This document shows, in pieces, positions 45,745 to 54,358 of a DNA stretch of 64,000 bases. Position 1 is the stretch's first letter, and the number at the start of each line of letters is the position of its first letter. The stretch comes from Ectothiorhodospira shaposhnikovii (GTDB taxonomy: Bacteria; Pseudomonadota; Gammaproteobacteria; Ectothiorhodospirales; Ectothiorhodospiraceae), in the NCBI RefSeq assembly GCF_022227765.1, contig NZ_JAJMLZ010000001.1, positions 62,001-126,000 on the forward strand. Direction: 5' to 3'. The notes beneath the pieces were generated by a model. It saw nothing but the letters and a program-made list of their open reading frames with translations. It did not search any database and was not told where the DNA came from. Made by a program: the position numbers and the translations under genes.

Positions 45745-46947
45745 TTATTGTCCGATACAGCGACAGAGGATCGCCTTGAGATAGGCCGTCTCCGGCATGG
45801 CCGGGTGGATGGGGTGATCACTGGCCTGACCGCCGCGGGACAGGATCTGCATCTGTCGGTCCACATGGCGGGCGGCGGCATGAACCTGTTTTTCCAGGGC
45901 ATCGGCCGCCATGTGCTGGGAGCAGGAACAGGCGATGAGAAAGCTGTCCCGGGCCAGGACCTGCAGGGCCATCTGGTTGATGCGCCGGTAGGCGGCGGTC
46001 CCTTCCTTGAGGTCCTTGCGGCGTTTGATGAAGGCCGGCGGGTCGACGATGATCAGATCGAAACGAGCCCGTTCCTCCCGCAGTCGGCGCAGCACCTCGA
46101 AGGCATCTCCCGCCAGGGCCTGCACCCGGTCATCCACCCGGTTCAGGCGGGCATTGGCTTCCACCTGGGCGACGGCATCGGCGGAGGCGTCCACGCAGGT
46201 GACCTGTTCAGCCCCGTGCATGGCCGCCTGGATGCCCCAGCCCCCCGCGTAACTGAACAGGTCCAGCACCCGAGCCCCGGTGGAGAGGCGCCGCAGCCAG
46301 ACCCGGTTGTCCCGTTGGTCATAGAACCAGCCGGTCTTCTGGCCCGCCAGCAGGGGGACCTGGAAGCGGGCGCCGTTTTCGGTGATCTCCACGGTCTCCG
46401 GGATGGGACCGGTGGCGGGCTGCACATAGAGGTCCAGGCCTTCCAGGCTGCGCACCGGGCTGTCGTTGCGCCAGAGCACGGCGCTCGGGCGCAGCACCTT
46501 CTCGAAGGCGCTCAGCAGGGCATCCCGCAGGCGTTCCATGCCGGCGGTGGTGATCTGGGCCACCAGCACGTCGCCGTAGCGGTCCACCACCAGACCCGGC
46601 AGGCCGTCGCTCTCGCCGTGAACCAGTCGGTAGAAGGGTTCCTCGAACAAACGCTCCCGCAGGGATAGGGCCACCTTGAGGCGGTGGACCAGCAGGGAGG
46701 GGCCGAAGGGGTGATCCGCGTCCCGGGTCACCAGGCGGGCACAGATGAGGGAATTGGGGTTGGCGTAGCCCGTGCCCAGGGTGCGCCCCCGGCTGTCCTG
46801 GAGGGTCACCGGCTGGCCCGGCTCCAGGGGGCGGATGGGGGTGGCCTCCACGTCCACTTCATTGCTGAAGATCCAGGCGTGGCCGGCCAGCAGGCGCCGT
46901 TCTTCGTTTTTCTTCAGGCGCAGGGGGACGTAGTCGAGGGTTTCCAT
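45745..46947 (-). CDS. rlmI: 23S rRNA (cytosine) methyltransferase, RlmI-like
   Basis: A 400-residue protein with an N-terminal PUA domain (AGHAWIFSNEVD), a central domain and a Rossmann methyltransferase with FSYAGGWGIQAAMHGA, VDPPAFIKRRKDL and SCSQHM. RlmI methylates C1962 of 23S rRNA. The ATG at 46947 starts METLDYVPLRLKK, excluding an unrelated 16-residue extension. It ends 21 bp before lgt. Confidence 0.85.
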   Translation of the reverse strand: METLDYVPLRLKKNEERRLLAGHAWIFSNEVDVEATPIRPLEPGQPVTLQDSRGRTLGTGYANPNSLICARLVTRDADHPFGPSLLVHRLKVALSLRERLFEEPFYRLVHGESDGLPGLVVDRYGDVLVAQITTAGMERLRDALLSAFEKVLRPSAVLWRNDSPVRSLEGLDLYVQPATGPIPETVEITENGARFQVPLLAGQKTGWFYDQRDNRVWLRRLSTGARVLDLFSYAGGWGIQAAMHGAEQVTCVDASADAVAQVEANARLNRVDDRVQALAGDAFEVLRRLREERARFDLIIVDPPAFIKRRKDLKEGTAAYRRINQMALQVLARDSFLIACSCSQHMAADALEKQVHAAARHVDRQMQILSRGGQASDHPIHPAMPETAYLKAILCRCIGQ

Positions 46948-46991
46948 GGGGACTCCGGCAAAACGCCCATTATAGCCGTTGTCCGCGGACT

Positions 46992-47498
46992 TCACTTCGA
47001 CGGGCCGTGCATGGGATTGCCGTCCTGGTCCTCGACGCGAACCGGCCGGTCTTGCGTCCGTTCCATGCCCAGCAGCAGGCAGGGACTGCTCAGGGCCTGG
47101 GCGGTGACGGCATCCGGGGGTGGTTCATGGTGGATGACACGGATGACCCATGTTTCCCCTTCCAGCCGGGCATGATCCCCGGCCAGTTCCAGGCGATAGC
47201 CCAGGGTGGGCCGAAGCCCCTGATGAACCAGGATGAACCGTTCCCGGGCCGGATCGGGCGGCGAGCCGGCCAGTCCGAGGCCGGTGTCGGCCAGCAGTCG
47301 CTCCAGGTCGGCCAGGGTATCGGCCATCCGGACACGCGGGGCGGGGTCGTCGTGGCCGCAATGGGCACCGGCAGCCAGTACCCGCACGGCGGCGACCTCC
47401 ATTGATCCCTGGATGCACGGGGCACGGCAGCCGGTTGCCGTGATCCAGAACGGCAGGGTGAGGAGGATCATGAGGCAGGTTTTCTTCTCCACGGCCAT
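46992..47498 (-). CDS. Lipoprotein with PrcB-like C-terminal domain
   Basis: A 168-residue predicted lipoprotein. The signal (MAVEKKTCLMILLTLPFWIT) leads to an ATGC lipobox with Cys24; the -3 residue is less canonical. The C-terminal half (LGYRLELAGD through the [20 protein letters not shown] stretch) resembles the PrcB_C domain of protease-complex proteins. No protease gene is adjacent. It is divergent from olsB. Confidence 0.6.
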   Translation of the reverse strand: MAVEKKTCLMILLTLPFWITATGCRAPCIQGSMEVAAVRVLAAGAHCGHDDPAPRVRMADTLADLERLLADTGLGLAGSPPDPARERFILVHQGLRPTLGYRLELAGDHARLEGETWVIRVIHHEPPPDAVTAQALSSPCLLLGMERTQDRPVRVEDQDGNPMHGPSK

Positions 47499-47530
47499 CC
47501 GCGTTATCCCCTGGGTTGCGTGCCCTGTCC

Positions 47531-47559
47531 GGGTCACGGAATCGTCACCGTGTCTTCAC
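47531..47559 (+). promoter_or_regulatory. Candidate Pho box array upstream of olsB
   Basis: Three half-site-like 7-mers GGGTCAC (47531), TCGTCAC (47542) and TCTTCAC (47553) recur at exactly 11-bp intervals, the periodicity of PhoB half-sites (consensus CTGTCAT). The array lies 34 bp upstream of the olsB start; TAGCAT at 47581-47586 could be the -10. Confidence 0.4.
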
Positions 47560-47592
47560 ATCCCTGAAAGGCGGGCCGCCTAGCATGGCCGC

Positions 47593-48426
47593 ATGACGAT
47601 GGAGAACCGCAAGGCCATGCAGACCGCCGACACGCTCGTGACCAATGACTGGAATGTATCACGCCCGGGGCTGAGCGTGTCCCTGGCCGCCAGTGATGAT
47701 GACGTGCTGGCGTCCCAGCGTCTGCGTTATCAGGTCTTTGCCCGGGAGATGGGGGCCACCTTGCCCGAAGCGGCGGCCCGCCTGGGTCTGGATCAGGATC
47801 GCTATGACCGCTACTGCCATCATTTGCTGGTCCGTGACGTCCTCACCGGGGCCGTGGTGGCCTCCACCCGCATCCTCAAGGACACCGAGGCCCGCCTGGC
47901 CGGCGGCTTTTACTCCCAGGATGAGTTCGAACTGGACGGGCTGGATCGCCTGCCCGGACGGATCATGGAGATCGGTCGTACCTGTGTTCATCCCGATTAT
48001 CGCAGCGGCACGGCCATCGCCGTGCTCTGGTCGGGGCTGGGGCGGTTCATGACCACCCACCGCATCGGCTATCTGATCGGCTGCGCCAGTATCGGGCTTC
48101 AGGATGGCGGCCATCAGGCCCACGCCATCATGGAAAGGCTCAAGGGCCGTCATTCGATGCCGGACACCCTGCAGGCGAGGCCTCGCCTGCGGTTGCCCGA
48201 ACCGGTGACGGCGTACGAGGGGGGCGTGATCATGCCGCCCCTGCTCAAGGCCTACCTGCGGCTGGGCGCGCGCATCGGTGGCGAACCGTGCTGGGACCCG
48301 GACTTCAACGTGGCCGACGTGTTCATTTTTCTGGATGCGGGGCTTGTGCCCGCCCGCTACCAGCGGCATTTTCTGCGGACACCCTTAACCGCGGAATGTC
48401 ATGAAAACCTTCAGATGCATCTATAG
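47593..48426 (+). CDS. olsB: Ornithine N-alpha-acyltransferase OlsB
   Basis: A 277-residue GNAT-related acyltransferase, matching OlsB family blocks (RYQVFAREMGA, GRIMEIGRTCVHPDYRSGTAIAVLW, GLVPARYQRHF). It attaches a 3-hydroxyacyl group from ACP to ornithine, giving lyso-ornithine lipid. The ATG at 47593 is used; another six bases later is possible. It overlaps the next acyltransferase by 26 bp, the olsB-olsA layout, which together make phosphorus-free ornithine lipids. Confidence 0.85.
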   Translation: MTMENRKAMQTADTLVTNDWNVSRPGLSVSLAASDDDVLASQRLRYQVFAREMGATLPEAAARLGLDQDRYDRYCHHLLVRDVLTGAVVASTRILKDTEARLAGGFYSQDEFELDGLDRLPGRIMEIGRTCVHPDYRSGTAIAVLWSGLGRFMTTHRIGYLIGCASIGLQDGGHQAHAIMERLKGRHSMPDTLQARPRLRLPEPVTAYEGGVIMPPLLKAYLRLGARIGGEPCWDPDFNVADVFIFLDAGLVPARYQRHFLRTPLTAECHENLQMHL

Positions 48427-49171
48427 GCTGATCCCCTTGGTCCTCCACCTGTTCATTGCCGTGATCCTGACCCTGCTGCTGGGACGGCCCAACGAGGCCG
48501 GGATGCCCGATCAGCGGTTCCGGCGCGTCATTCAGTGGTGGTACCGGGTTTTCTGTCGTCTTTTCGGCGTCCGTATCCATGTGCGCGGCCAACCCTCCGA
48601 CGGACCGGTGCTGTCCGTTTCCAATCACATCTCCTGGCTGGACATCCCGGTGCTGGGGGCGTATGCCCCGGTGGGTTTCCTGTCCAAGTCGGAGGTGCGG
48701 CGCTGGCCGCTGATCGGCTGGCTGTCCGGGCGTAACGGCACCCTCTTCATCCATCGCGGCGTCAACGGCGCCGCCTCCCAGGTGTCTGATCAGATGGCCG
48801 GGCATCTGGGTGGCGGCCACTCGGCGCATGTGTTTCCGGAAGGGACGACCACCCTGGGCAAGGAGGTGCGACGCTTTCATCCCCGGCTGTTCCAGGCGGC
48901 CCAGAGCGCAGGCTGTCCGGTACAGCCGGTGTCCATCCGCTACCTGCCTCCCGCGGATCATGCCGCGGCCTTCGTGGATAACCAGAATTTCCTCACCCAT
49001 GCCCTGCGCCTGCTGGCCATGCCGCGGGTCGATGTGGCGCTTAGTTTCATGCCGCCGATCCCTGTCGACGGTACGGATCGTCGCGGCTTGTCCCGGGCGG
49101 CCGAAGAGGCCGTCAGGGAGGCGTTCCATGACAGCCTTCCGCCACCCATTAAAAGAGATTCCCCCTCGTAA
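48401..49171 (+). CDS. olsA: Lyso-ornithine lipid acyltransferase OlsA (PlsC family)
   Basis: A 256-residue membrane-bound acyltransferase with an N-terminal hydrophobic span, the catalytic NHISWLD (HxxxxD) motif, GTLFIHRG and FPEGTTT. It would add the second acyl chain to lyso-ornithine lipid; a plain 1-acylglycerol-3-phosphate acyltransferase role is the alternative. The overlap with olsB favours OlsA. Confidence 0.82.
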   Translation: MKTFRCIYRLIPLVLHLFIAVILTLLLGRPNEAGMPDQRFRRVIQWWYRVFCRLFGVRIHVRGQPSDGPVLSVSNHISWLDIPVLGAYAPVGFLSKSEVRRWPLIGWLSGRNGTLFIHRGVNGAASQVSDQMAGHLGGGHSAHVFPEGTTTLGKEVRRFHPRLFQAAQSAGCPVQPVSIRYLPPADHAAAFVDNQNFLTHALRLLAMPRVDVALSFMPPIPVDGTDRRGLSRAAEEAVREAFHDSLPPPIKRDSPS

Positions 49172-49175
49172 ACAA

Positions 49176-49484
49176 CCCGCGACTGAAGTCGCAGGTTTTA
49201 TCGTAGGACGAGACAATGCCTATCCCCGACATCAGGCCGGTTTACAGCAGCCCTTGGCGAGACGGCAGTCTCGCCAATCCGCCGATATTGGCGCCTCGGT
49301 GGAGAACGGCTACAGATCCTGTACTCCCACCACTTTGCGGTAACCTGGGATGCCGGCCACCGGGAACCCCGGTGCGCACCATTGGATTGGGAGCCATGCA
49401 CAGCGACTTGAATGCAAGTGGCTTGATTCTACCACAGGGTGCGCTTCGCCCAACCGCAATTCCTCCCGCGATTGAAATCGCGGG
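49176..49484 (+). mobile_element. Hairpin-rich IS200/IS605-end-like element
   Basis: This fills the 331-bp gap between olsA and the glycosyltransferase. It is bounded by two related hairpins in direct orientation: CCCGCGACTGAAGTCGCAGG (49176-49195) and CCCGCGATTGAAATCGCGGG (49465-49484). Inside is a perfect ten-bp hairpin (49254-49263 with 49268-49277) and a seven-bp one (49358-49374). Such terminal hairpins resemble right ends of IS200/IS605 (IS1341) transposons, where a TnpB guide RNA is encoded. No tnpA or tnpB is present and no convincing ORF is seen, so it is a remnant or non-autonomous copy. Confidence 0.5.
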
Positions 49485-49498
49485 TTTCCTTGCGGAGG
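49454..49498 (+). promoter_or_regulatory. Hairpin overlapping the ribosome site of the glycosyltransferase
   Basis: CCGCAA (49454-49459) can pair with TTGCGG (49490-49495) around the inner stem 49465-49484. The outer pairing covers the first bases of GGAGG (49494-49498), the ribosome site of the gene at 49503, so the element's end both supplies and may mask it. Confidence 0.45.
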
Positions 49499-49502
49499 TT
49501 CT

Positions 49503-50741
49503 ATGAACGCCGCCGGGCGCGCCTCATCCCCGCACTGGGACCGGATTTTCGCCGAGGGTTTCCAGGACTCACCCGATGACGATGAGGTGCCCCGGCTGCG
49601 CATCGCCGTGGTGACCGAGACCTATCCCCCGGAAATCAACGGCGTCGCCCACACCCTGCATCACATGGTGCAGGGCATGCTGGCACGGGGACATCAGGTC
49701 CATCTCATCCGGCCTCGCCAGCACCGGCATGATGTCGGGGGCGGGCAGGGGGCGCTACGGGAGCAGGCCACGGCCGGTCTTCCCGTGCCCGGCTACAAGG
49801 GATTGCATTTCGGCCTGCCCGCCCGCGGCGCGATCCTGGATGTCTGGCGCGAGGACCCACCGGATGTGATCTATGTGGCCACGGAGGGCCCCCTGGGAGG
49901 CTCGGCGGTGGCCGCCGCCCGCCGCCTGAATATCCCGGTGATCAGCGGATTTCATACCAACTTCCACAGTTACAGCCGCTATTACGGGGTGGGGTTTCTG
50001 GAACCCGCCATCGGCCATTTTCTCCGCCGCTTCCATAACCGTACCCACTGCACCCTGGTGCCGACCGAGTCATTGCGTACCCATCTCACGGCGCAGGGAT
50101 ATCTGAACTGCCGGGTACTGGCCCGGGGAGTGGATACGGCGCTTTTCAATCCCGCTCGTCGGGATCCGGCGCTACGCCGGGAGTGGGGGTTGGAGGAGGG
50201 GGATCCGGCAGTGATCCATGTGGGGCGCCTGGCGGCGGAGAAGAATCTTTCCCTGGCGGTGGAGGCCTTTCGGGCCATGCAGTCCCATCAGCCCCGGGCG
50301 CGCTTCATCCTGGTGGGTGACGGCCCCGAGGCCGGGGAGCTGGGGCGCCTGCATCCGGACCTGATCCTGGTGGGGTCCCGGACCGGGGAAGACCTGGCCC
50401 GTCACTACGCCAGCGGCGATATCTTTCTGTTTCCCTCCACCTCCGACACCTTCGGCAACGTGGTCCTGGAGGCCATGGCCTCGGGACTGGCGGTGGTGGC
50501 TTTCGATTATGCGGCGCCGCGGGAGCATCTGCGCCACGGTGAGAGCGGACTGTTGCCGCCCCTGGGGGACCGGGATCGGTTCGTTGGTCTGGCACGGGAG
50601 CTGATCACCGATCCCGCGCGGATCCGGGACCTGGGCCAACAGGCCCGATCCGTGGCCGAGTCGTTGGACTGGCGCTGTATCCATGATCGGCTGGAAGCGC
50701 TGTTTTTCGAGTGTGCTCAAGAGAGGTCAACATGGGACTGA
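49503..50741 (+). CDS. GT4-family glycosyltransferase
   Basis: A 412-residue retaining glycosyltransferase. The N-terminal domain starts RIAVVTETYPPEINGVAHTL; the C-terminal has VIHVGRLAAEKNL and the DTFGNVVLEAMASG (E-x7-E-type) motif. It resembles MgtA/Agt-type enzymes that add sugars to diacylglycerol or related lipids. Context with olsBA upstream and a PAP2 phosphatase overlapping downstream supports a lipid acceptor. GGAGG four bases upstream of the ATG comes from the adjacent repeat element. Confidence 0.78.
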   Translation: MNAAGRASSPHWDRIFAEGFQDSPDDDEVPRLRIAVVTETYPPEINGVAHTLHHMVQGMLARGHQVHLIRPRQHRHDVGGGQGALREQATAGLPVPGYKGLHFGLPARGAILDVWREDPPDVIYVATEGPLGGSAVAAARRLNIPVISGFHTNFHSYSRYYGVGFLEPAIGHFLRRFHNRTHCTLVPTESLRTHLTAQGYLNCRVLARGVDTALFNPARRDPALRREWGLEEGDPAVIHVGRLAAEKNLSLAVEAFRAMQSHQPRARFILVGDGPEAGELGRLHPDLILVGSRTGEDLARHYASGDIFLFPSTSDTFGNVVLEAMASGLAVVAFDYAAPREHLRHGESGLLPPLGDRDRFVGLARELITDPARIRDLGQQARSVAESLDWRCIHDRLEALFFECAQERSTWD

Positions 50742-51271
50742 TGCAACGAGTGACCGAGGCGGAGATTCCGGTATGCCTGGCCTTCAACCGCATGGGACAC
50801 CGGTGGCTCATCAACCGGGTATTTGCGGGGATCAGCCGGTTGGGGGACGGGATCTTCTGGTATACCCTGATGGTTTGCCTGCCCCTGATCCACGGCATGC
50901 AGGCCCTCCATGTGAGTCTGCACATGGCCCTGGTGGGGCTTTTGTGCCTGCCCATCTACAAGTTTCTGAAGGCGACCACGGGGCGGGACAGGCCGTTCCG
51001 GCATAGCACCGACATCAGCCTGCACATGGCGCCGCTGGACCGGTTCAGCTTCCCCTCCGGTCATACCCTGCATGCGGTGGCCTTCACCGTGGTGCTGCTG
51101 GCCTGGTTGCCGGTCTGGGCCTGGCTGGTGCTGCCCTTTACCCTGATGGTGGCCCTGTCCCGCCTGGTGCTGGGGTTGCATTATCCCACCGACGTGCTGG
51201 CCGGTGCCGCCATCGGTGCGACGGTGGCCCTGATCAGTCTGTGGGGGATGGGGGGCGCGGTGCCCCTGTAA
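50732..51271 (+). CDS. PAP2-superfamily membrane phosphatase
   Basis: A 179-residue protein with several membrane spans and the three PAP2 motifs KATTGRDRP, SFPSGH and SRLVLGLHYPTD. It overlaps the glycosyltransferase by ten bases and has AGAGG upstream, so the two are coupled. Possible substrates are phosphatidic acid or a prenyl diphosphate; producing diacylglycerol for its partner would fit. Confidence 0.85.
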   Translation: MGLMQRVTEAEIPVCLAFNRMGHRWLINRVFAGISRLGDGIFWYTLMVCLPLIHGMQALHVSLHMALVGLLCLPIYKFLKATTGRDRPFRHSTDISLHMAPLDRFSFPSGHTLHAVAFTVVLLAWLPVWAWLVLPFTLMVALSRLVLGLHYPTDVLAGAAIGATVALISLWGMGGAVPL

Positions 51272-51283
51272 GCCTGCGATGGA

Positions 51284-52123
51284 TCAGATGATCGGGGAGG
51301 GGGTTCGGTGGGCCCGGCAGGCCTGCTGGACGATGTCCGGTGTGGGGGTATCCAGACGGGCCAGGGTCATCCGCCCGCCCCAGACGCAGCCGGTGTCCAG
51401 GGTGAGGACCTGCTGTTCATAACGGCAGCCGATGGTGGACCAGTGACCCACCACCAGCTTCAGGTCGGCGCTGGCCCGGCCCGGTACCTGGAACCAGGGC
51501 AGCAGGCCGGAAGGCTGGGTGCCCGGTGCCCCCTTGTGATCCATGTCCAGGGTGCCGTCCCGGGTGCAGTAGCGCAGGCGGGTGAAACAGTTGGTGATGA
51601 AGCGCAGGCGGGACCAGCCGGACAGGGCCGGGTCCCAGCGGTCGGGCTGGTCACCGTACATCCGCTGCAGCAGGGTGCGGTAGTCGGGGCCGCGCAGTAC
51701 CCGGTGCAGTTCGTCCGCGCAGGCCAGGGCCGTGGCCAGGTCCCACTGGGGGGGCAGGCCGGCATGGACCATGGTCCAGCCGGCCAGGGCATCATGGTGC
51801 AGCACCGGCTGCCGACGCAGCCAGTCCATGAGTGCCTCCCGGTCCGGGCTGTCCAGGATGGGCTGGACGGTATCCCGGCGCCGGGGTTTGTGCAGACCGG
51901 CGTGGATGGCCAGCAAATGCAGATCGTGGTTGCCCAGCACCGTCACCGCCGCCTCCCCCAGGGACTGCACGAACCGCAGGCAGCCCAGGGAGTCCGGCCC
52001 CCGATTGACCAGATCCCCCACCAGCCACAGCCGATCCCGGGCCGGGTCGAAACGGACCCGGTCCAGGAGCTGTTTCAGCGGGTCAAGGCAGCCCTGCAGG
52101 TCGCCGACGGCATACAGTGCCAT
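51284..52123 (-). CDS. apaH: Bis(5'-nucleosyl)-tetraphosphatase, symmetrical
   Basis: A 279-residue metallophosphatase (E. coli 280) hydrolysing Ap4A to two ADP and decapping Np4 RNA. Motifs AVGDLQGCLDPL, GDLVNRGPDSLG and LGNHDLHLLAI are complete. It lies nine bases after the methyltransferase gene. In E. coli apaH directly follows apaG; here a methyltransferase is inserted. Confidence 0.96.
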   Translation of the reverse strand: MALYAVGDLQGCLDPLKQLLDRVRFDPARDRLWLVGDLVNRGPDSLGCLRFVQSLGEAAVTVLGNHDLHLLAIHAGLHKPRRRDTVQPILDSPDREALMDWLRRQPVLHHDALAGWTMVHAGLPPQWDLATALACADELHRVLRGPDYRTLLQRMYGDQPDRWDPALSGWSRLRFITNCFTRLRYCTRDGTLDMDHKGAPGTQPSGLLPWFQVPGRASADLKLVVGHWSTIGCRYEQQVLTLDTGCVWGGRMTLARLDTPTPDIVQQACRAHRTPSPII

Positions 52124-52132
52124 GAGGTGGGG

Positions 52133-52732
52133 TCAGGCCTTCTTTTCCAGCAGGATGTGACGGAACCAGCCGCGCAGCATCGCCGGGCTGTCTTCCAGCA
52201 GGGTCAGGTCGGTGCGCTTCTTCATCAGGTTCTCGAACACCACGTCGGTGCGGGTGGCCATGAACTGGGACACCAGGCCCAGCAGGCGGCGGAAGGGAGC
52301 GCTTTCGCCGGGCTTGAGGAACTTGTCCAGGATCAGGATCCGGCCACCGGGCTTGAGCACGCGGGTGGCCTCGGTCAGTGCCTTGCCGGCATTGGGGACG
52401 ACGGCCAGGATGTTGTGCATGACGACCACGTCGAACTGGGCATCCTCGTAGGGCAGGGCCATGGCATCGCCTTCATGCAGTTCGATGCCCAGGTTCAGGG
52501 ACTGGGCGCGTTCGGTCGCCTTCTTGAGCATGGCCGGGGTCAGGTCCACGCCGGTGTAATGGGCGCCCTGGGGCAGGAAGGGAAAATCCAGCCCGGTGCC
52601 CACGCCCGCCAGCAGGATGGATCGACCTTCCACGTTGCCCAGCCGTTCCAGGCTGCGCTGTCTGACGCCTGTTGAAGGTTTTTCAATCAGTCGATCGTAG
52701 ATGGGTGCCCAGAGGGTATAAGGGATGCGCAT
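52133..52732 (-). CDS. Class I SAM-dependent methyltransferase, UbiE/PmtA-like
   Basis: A 199-residue methyltransferase: TLWAPIYDRL start, ILLAGVGTGLDFPFL motif I, VDLTPAMLKKA, and VLKPGGRILILDKF. The WAPIYD start and overall layout resemble small phosphatidylethanolamine N-methyltransferases of the Rhodobacter type, but other substrates are possible. It sits between apaG and apaH, where E. coli has none. Confidence 0.7.
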   Translation of the reverse strand: MRIPYTLWAPIYDRLIEKPSTGVRQRSLERLGNVEGRSILLAGVGTGLDFPFLPQGAHYTGVDLTPAMLKKATERAQSLNLGIELHEGDAMALPYEDAQFDVVVMHNILAVVPNAGKALTEATRVLKPGGRILILDKFLKPGESAPFRRLLGLVSQFMATRTDVVFENLMKKRTDLTLLEDSPAMLRGWFRHILLEKKA

Positions 52733-52854
52733 GAGGTTAGCCCGTGGTTGTGGATGAGTCTTGTATCGTTATTTTCCAGTGCTCACGATTGTAGTCAGTG
52801 ACCATGCCCCTGTCTAAAGTAGGGGTTTGCAGGCTTGATCCAGGTCGGATTTAT

Positions 52855-53238
52855 TCAGTGCAGCACCCTGGGCACGGACAGGGTGAACGTGGGAATGACG
52901 GCCTCGAACCGGGTGCCGTCGTCGGCGACCATCTGGTAGGTCCCGTGCATGGTACCCACCGGGGTTTCGATCATGGCACCGCTGGTGTATTGAAAGCCCT
53001 GGCCGGGATCCAGGTGGGGTTGCTCGCCCACCACGCCTTCGCCCCGGACTTCCTGCACCTTGCCGTTGGAGTCATGGATGATCCAGTGGCGACTGACGAG
53101 TCTCGCCCCTTGCTTGCCCAGATTGCGCAGGGTGACCGTGTAGGCAAACACAAATCGGCCGTGCATGGGGTCGGACTGGGATTCCACGTAACCGCAGTTG
53201 ACCTGGACCTGGATATGGTGGTCGCCGCTTTCCGACAT
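52855..53238 (-). CDS. apaG: ApaG family protein
   Basis: A 127-residue beta-sandwich protein (Co2+/Mg2+ efflux-associated, DUF525). Typical blocks are YTVTLRNLGKQGARLVSRHWIIHD, VVGEQPHLDPGQGFQYTSG and GTMHGTYQMV. The ATG at 53238 starts MSESGDHH; an in-frame upstream reading lacks support. It is grouped with rsmA and apaH as in other gammaproteobacteria. Confidence 0.93.
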   Translation of the reverse strand: MSESGDHHIQVQVNCGYVESQSDPMHGRFVFAYTVTLRNLGKQGARLVSRHWIIHDSNGKVQEVRGEGVVGEQPHLDPGQGFQYTSGAMIETPVGTMHGTYQMVADDGTRFEAVIPTFTLSVPRVLH

Positions 53239-53325
53239 GGGCTGTCTCCGATGGCCCGGCGGGAGTCCGGGCAAGAGCCTGTATCTTGCCGGATCGGCGT
53301 GGGAAGTTGTAGCCCGGAACGGACT

Positions 53326-54333
53326 TCAGCCGCGATCCCGGGGGATCCGCGAGGCCGCCAGCCGGGCGGCGCCCAGCAGTCCCGAGCGGGGATCGGTCAC
53401 GACCTGGATCGGCATCCTTTCCAGCAGATGGGTCATGGGCGGCTTGCGGCGGAAGGCCTCCACGAAGCCTCCGGCATCCAGCAGGGGCAGGATGCGCGGG
53501 GCAATGCCGCCGGCGACATAGACCCCGCCGAAGGGCAGGCAGCCCAGGGCCAGATCGCCCGCCTGGCCGCCGTAAAGGCTGCAGAACAGGGACAGGGTTT
53601 CCGCGGCCAGGGGGTCCCCACCCGCCAGGGCGAGCCGGGTGAGTTCGGGGGCCGGGTCCGGCTGTGCCATGGCCTCGGCCAGGGCCTTGCCCGGCCCTTG
53701 GGGACTCTCGCTGATGAGGAAATCGGCGATCCGGGCGATTCCCCGGCCGCTGAGCAGGTGCTCCCGGCTGCATCGCCCTTCCCGCCGGGTGACGGCCGCC
53801 CACAGGCGGGACTGGCGCGCGTCGGCGGGCGCCAGTTCGCCATGGCCCGCCTCGGTGGGAATGAGTCGCGGCGGCCGCCCGGGACAGACGATGCAGACCC
53901 CCAGGCCCGTGCCCGCACCCACCACCAGGCGCACCCCGTCCGGATCCCTTTCCCCCTGCTGTAGTGCATGCAGGCTGTCAGCGGGCAGGTCGTCCAGGCT
54001 GTGGGCGATGCCCTCGAAGTCGTTGACCAGGGTGACCCGGGGCAGACCCAGGTCCCGGGCCAGTTGCCGGGAGTCCAGCTGCCAGGGCAGGTTGGTGAGG
54101 CGTGCCTGCTGGCCGTCATCCCGGCGTGCGACCGGGCCGGCCAGGGCGAAGGCGGCGGCAACCGGCGTACCATGGCCGGTATCCGTCAGAAAGGTCCGGA
54201 CCATGGGGGCCAGGCCGGGGTAGTCGGCGCTGGCATAGCGCCGGATTTCCCCGGGGATCAGCCGACCGTCCTCCACCTTGGCCAGCATGAGCAGGGTCTT
54301 GGTGCCCCCGATGTCTCCCGCCAGTACGTCCAC
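53326..54333 (-). CDS. glk: Glucokinase
   Basis: A 335-residue Glk of the E. coli type. The phosphate-binding LAGDIGGTKTLLML, LVNDFEGIAHSL, the VGAGTGLGVCIV loop, PTEAGHGELAP and VYVAGGIAPRIL are conserved. A GTG start with AAGGAG upstream is used. It follows tal by 25 bp; together they feed glucose and pentose carbon into central metabolism. Confidence 0.93.
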   Translation of the reverse strand: MDVLAGDIGGTKTLLMLAKVEDGRLIPGEIRRYASADYPGLAPMVRTFLTDTGHGTPVAAAFALAGPVARRDDGQQARLTNLPWQLDSRQLARDLGLPRVTLVNDFEGIAHSLDDLPADSLHALQQGERDPDGVRLVVGAGTGLGVCIVCPGRPPRLIPTEAGHGELAPADARQSRLWAAVTRREGRCSREHLLSGRGIARIADFLISESPQGPGKALAEAMAQPDPAPELTRLALAGGDPLAAETLSLFCSLYGGQAGDLALGCLPFGGVYVAGGIAPRILPLLDAGGFVEAFRRKPPMTHLLERMPIQVVTDPRSGLLGAARLAASRIPRDRG

Positions 54334-54358
54334 GATCGTCTCCTTGGGCCACGGCTCT

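Noticed and set aside
49216-49506. A 96-codon plus-strand ORF in the hairpin-rich element
   Set aside because: It spans several perfect hairpins, has no ribosome site and does not resemble any protein I know; the sequence fits a structured RNA or transposon end better.
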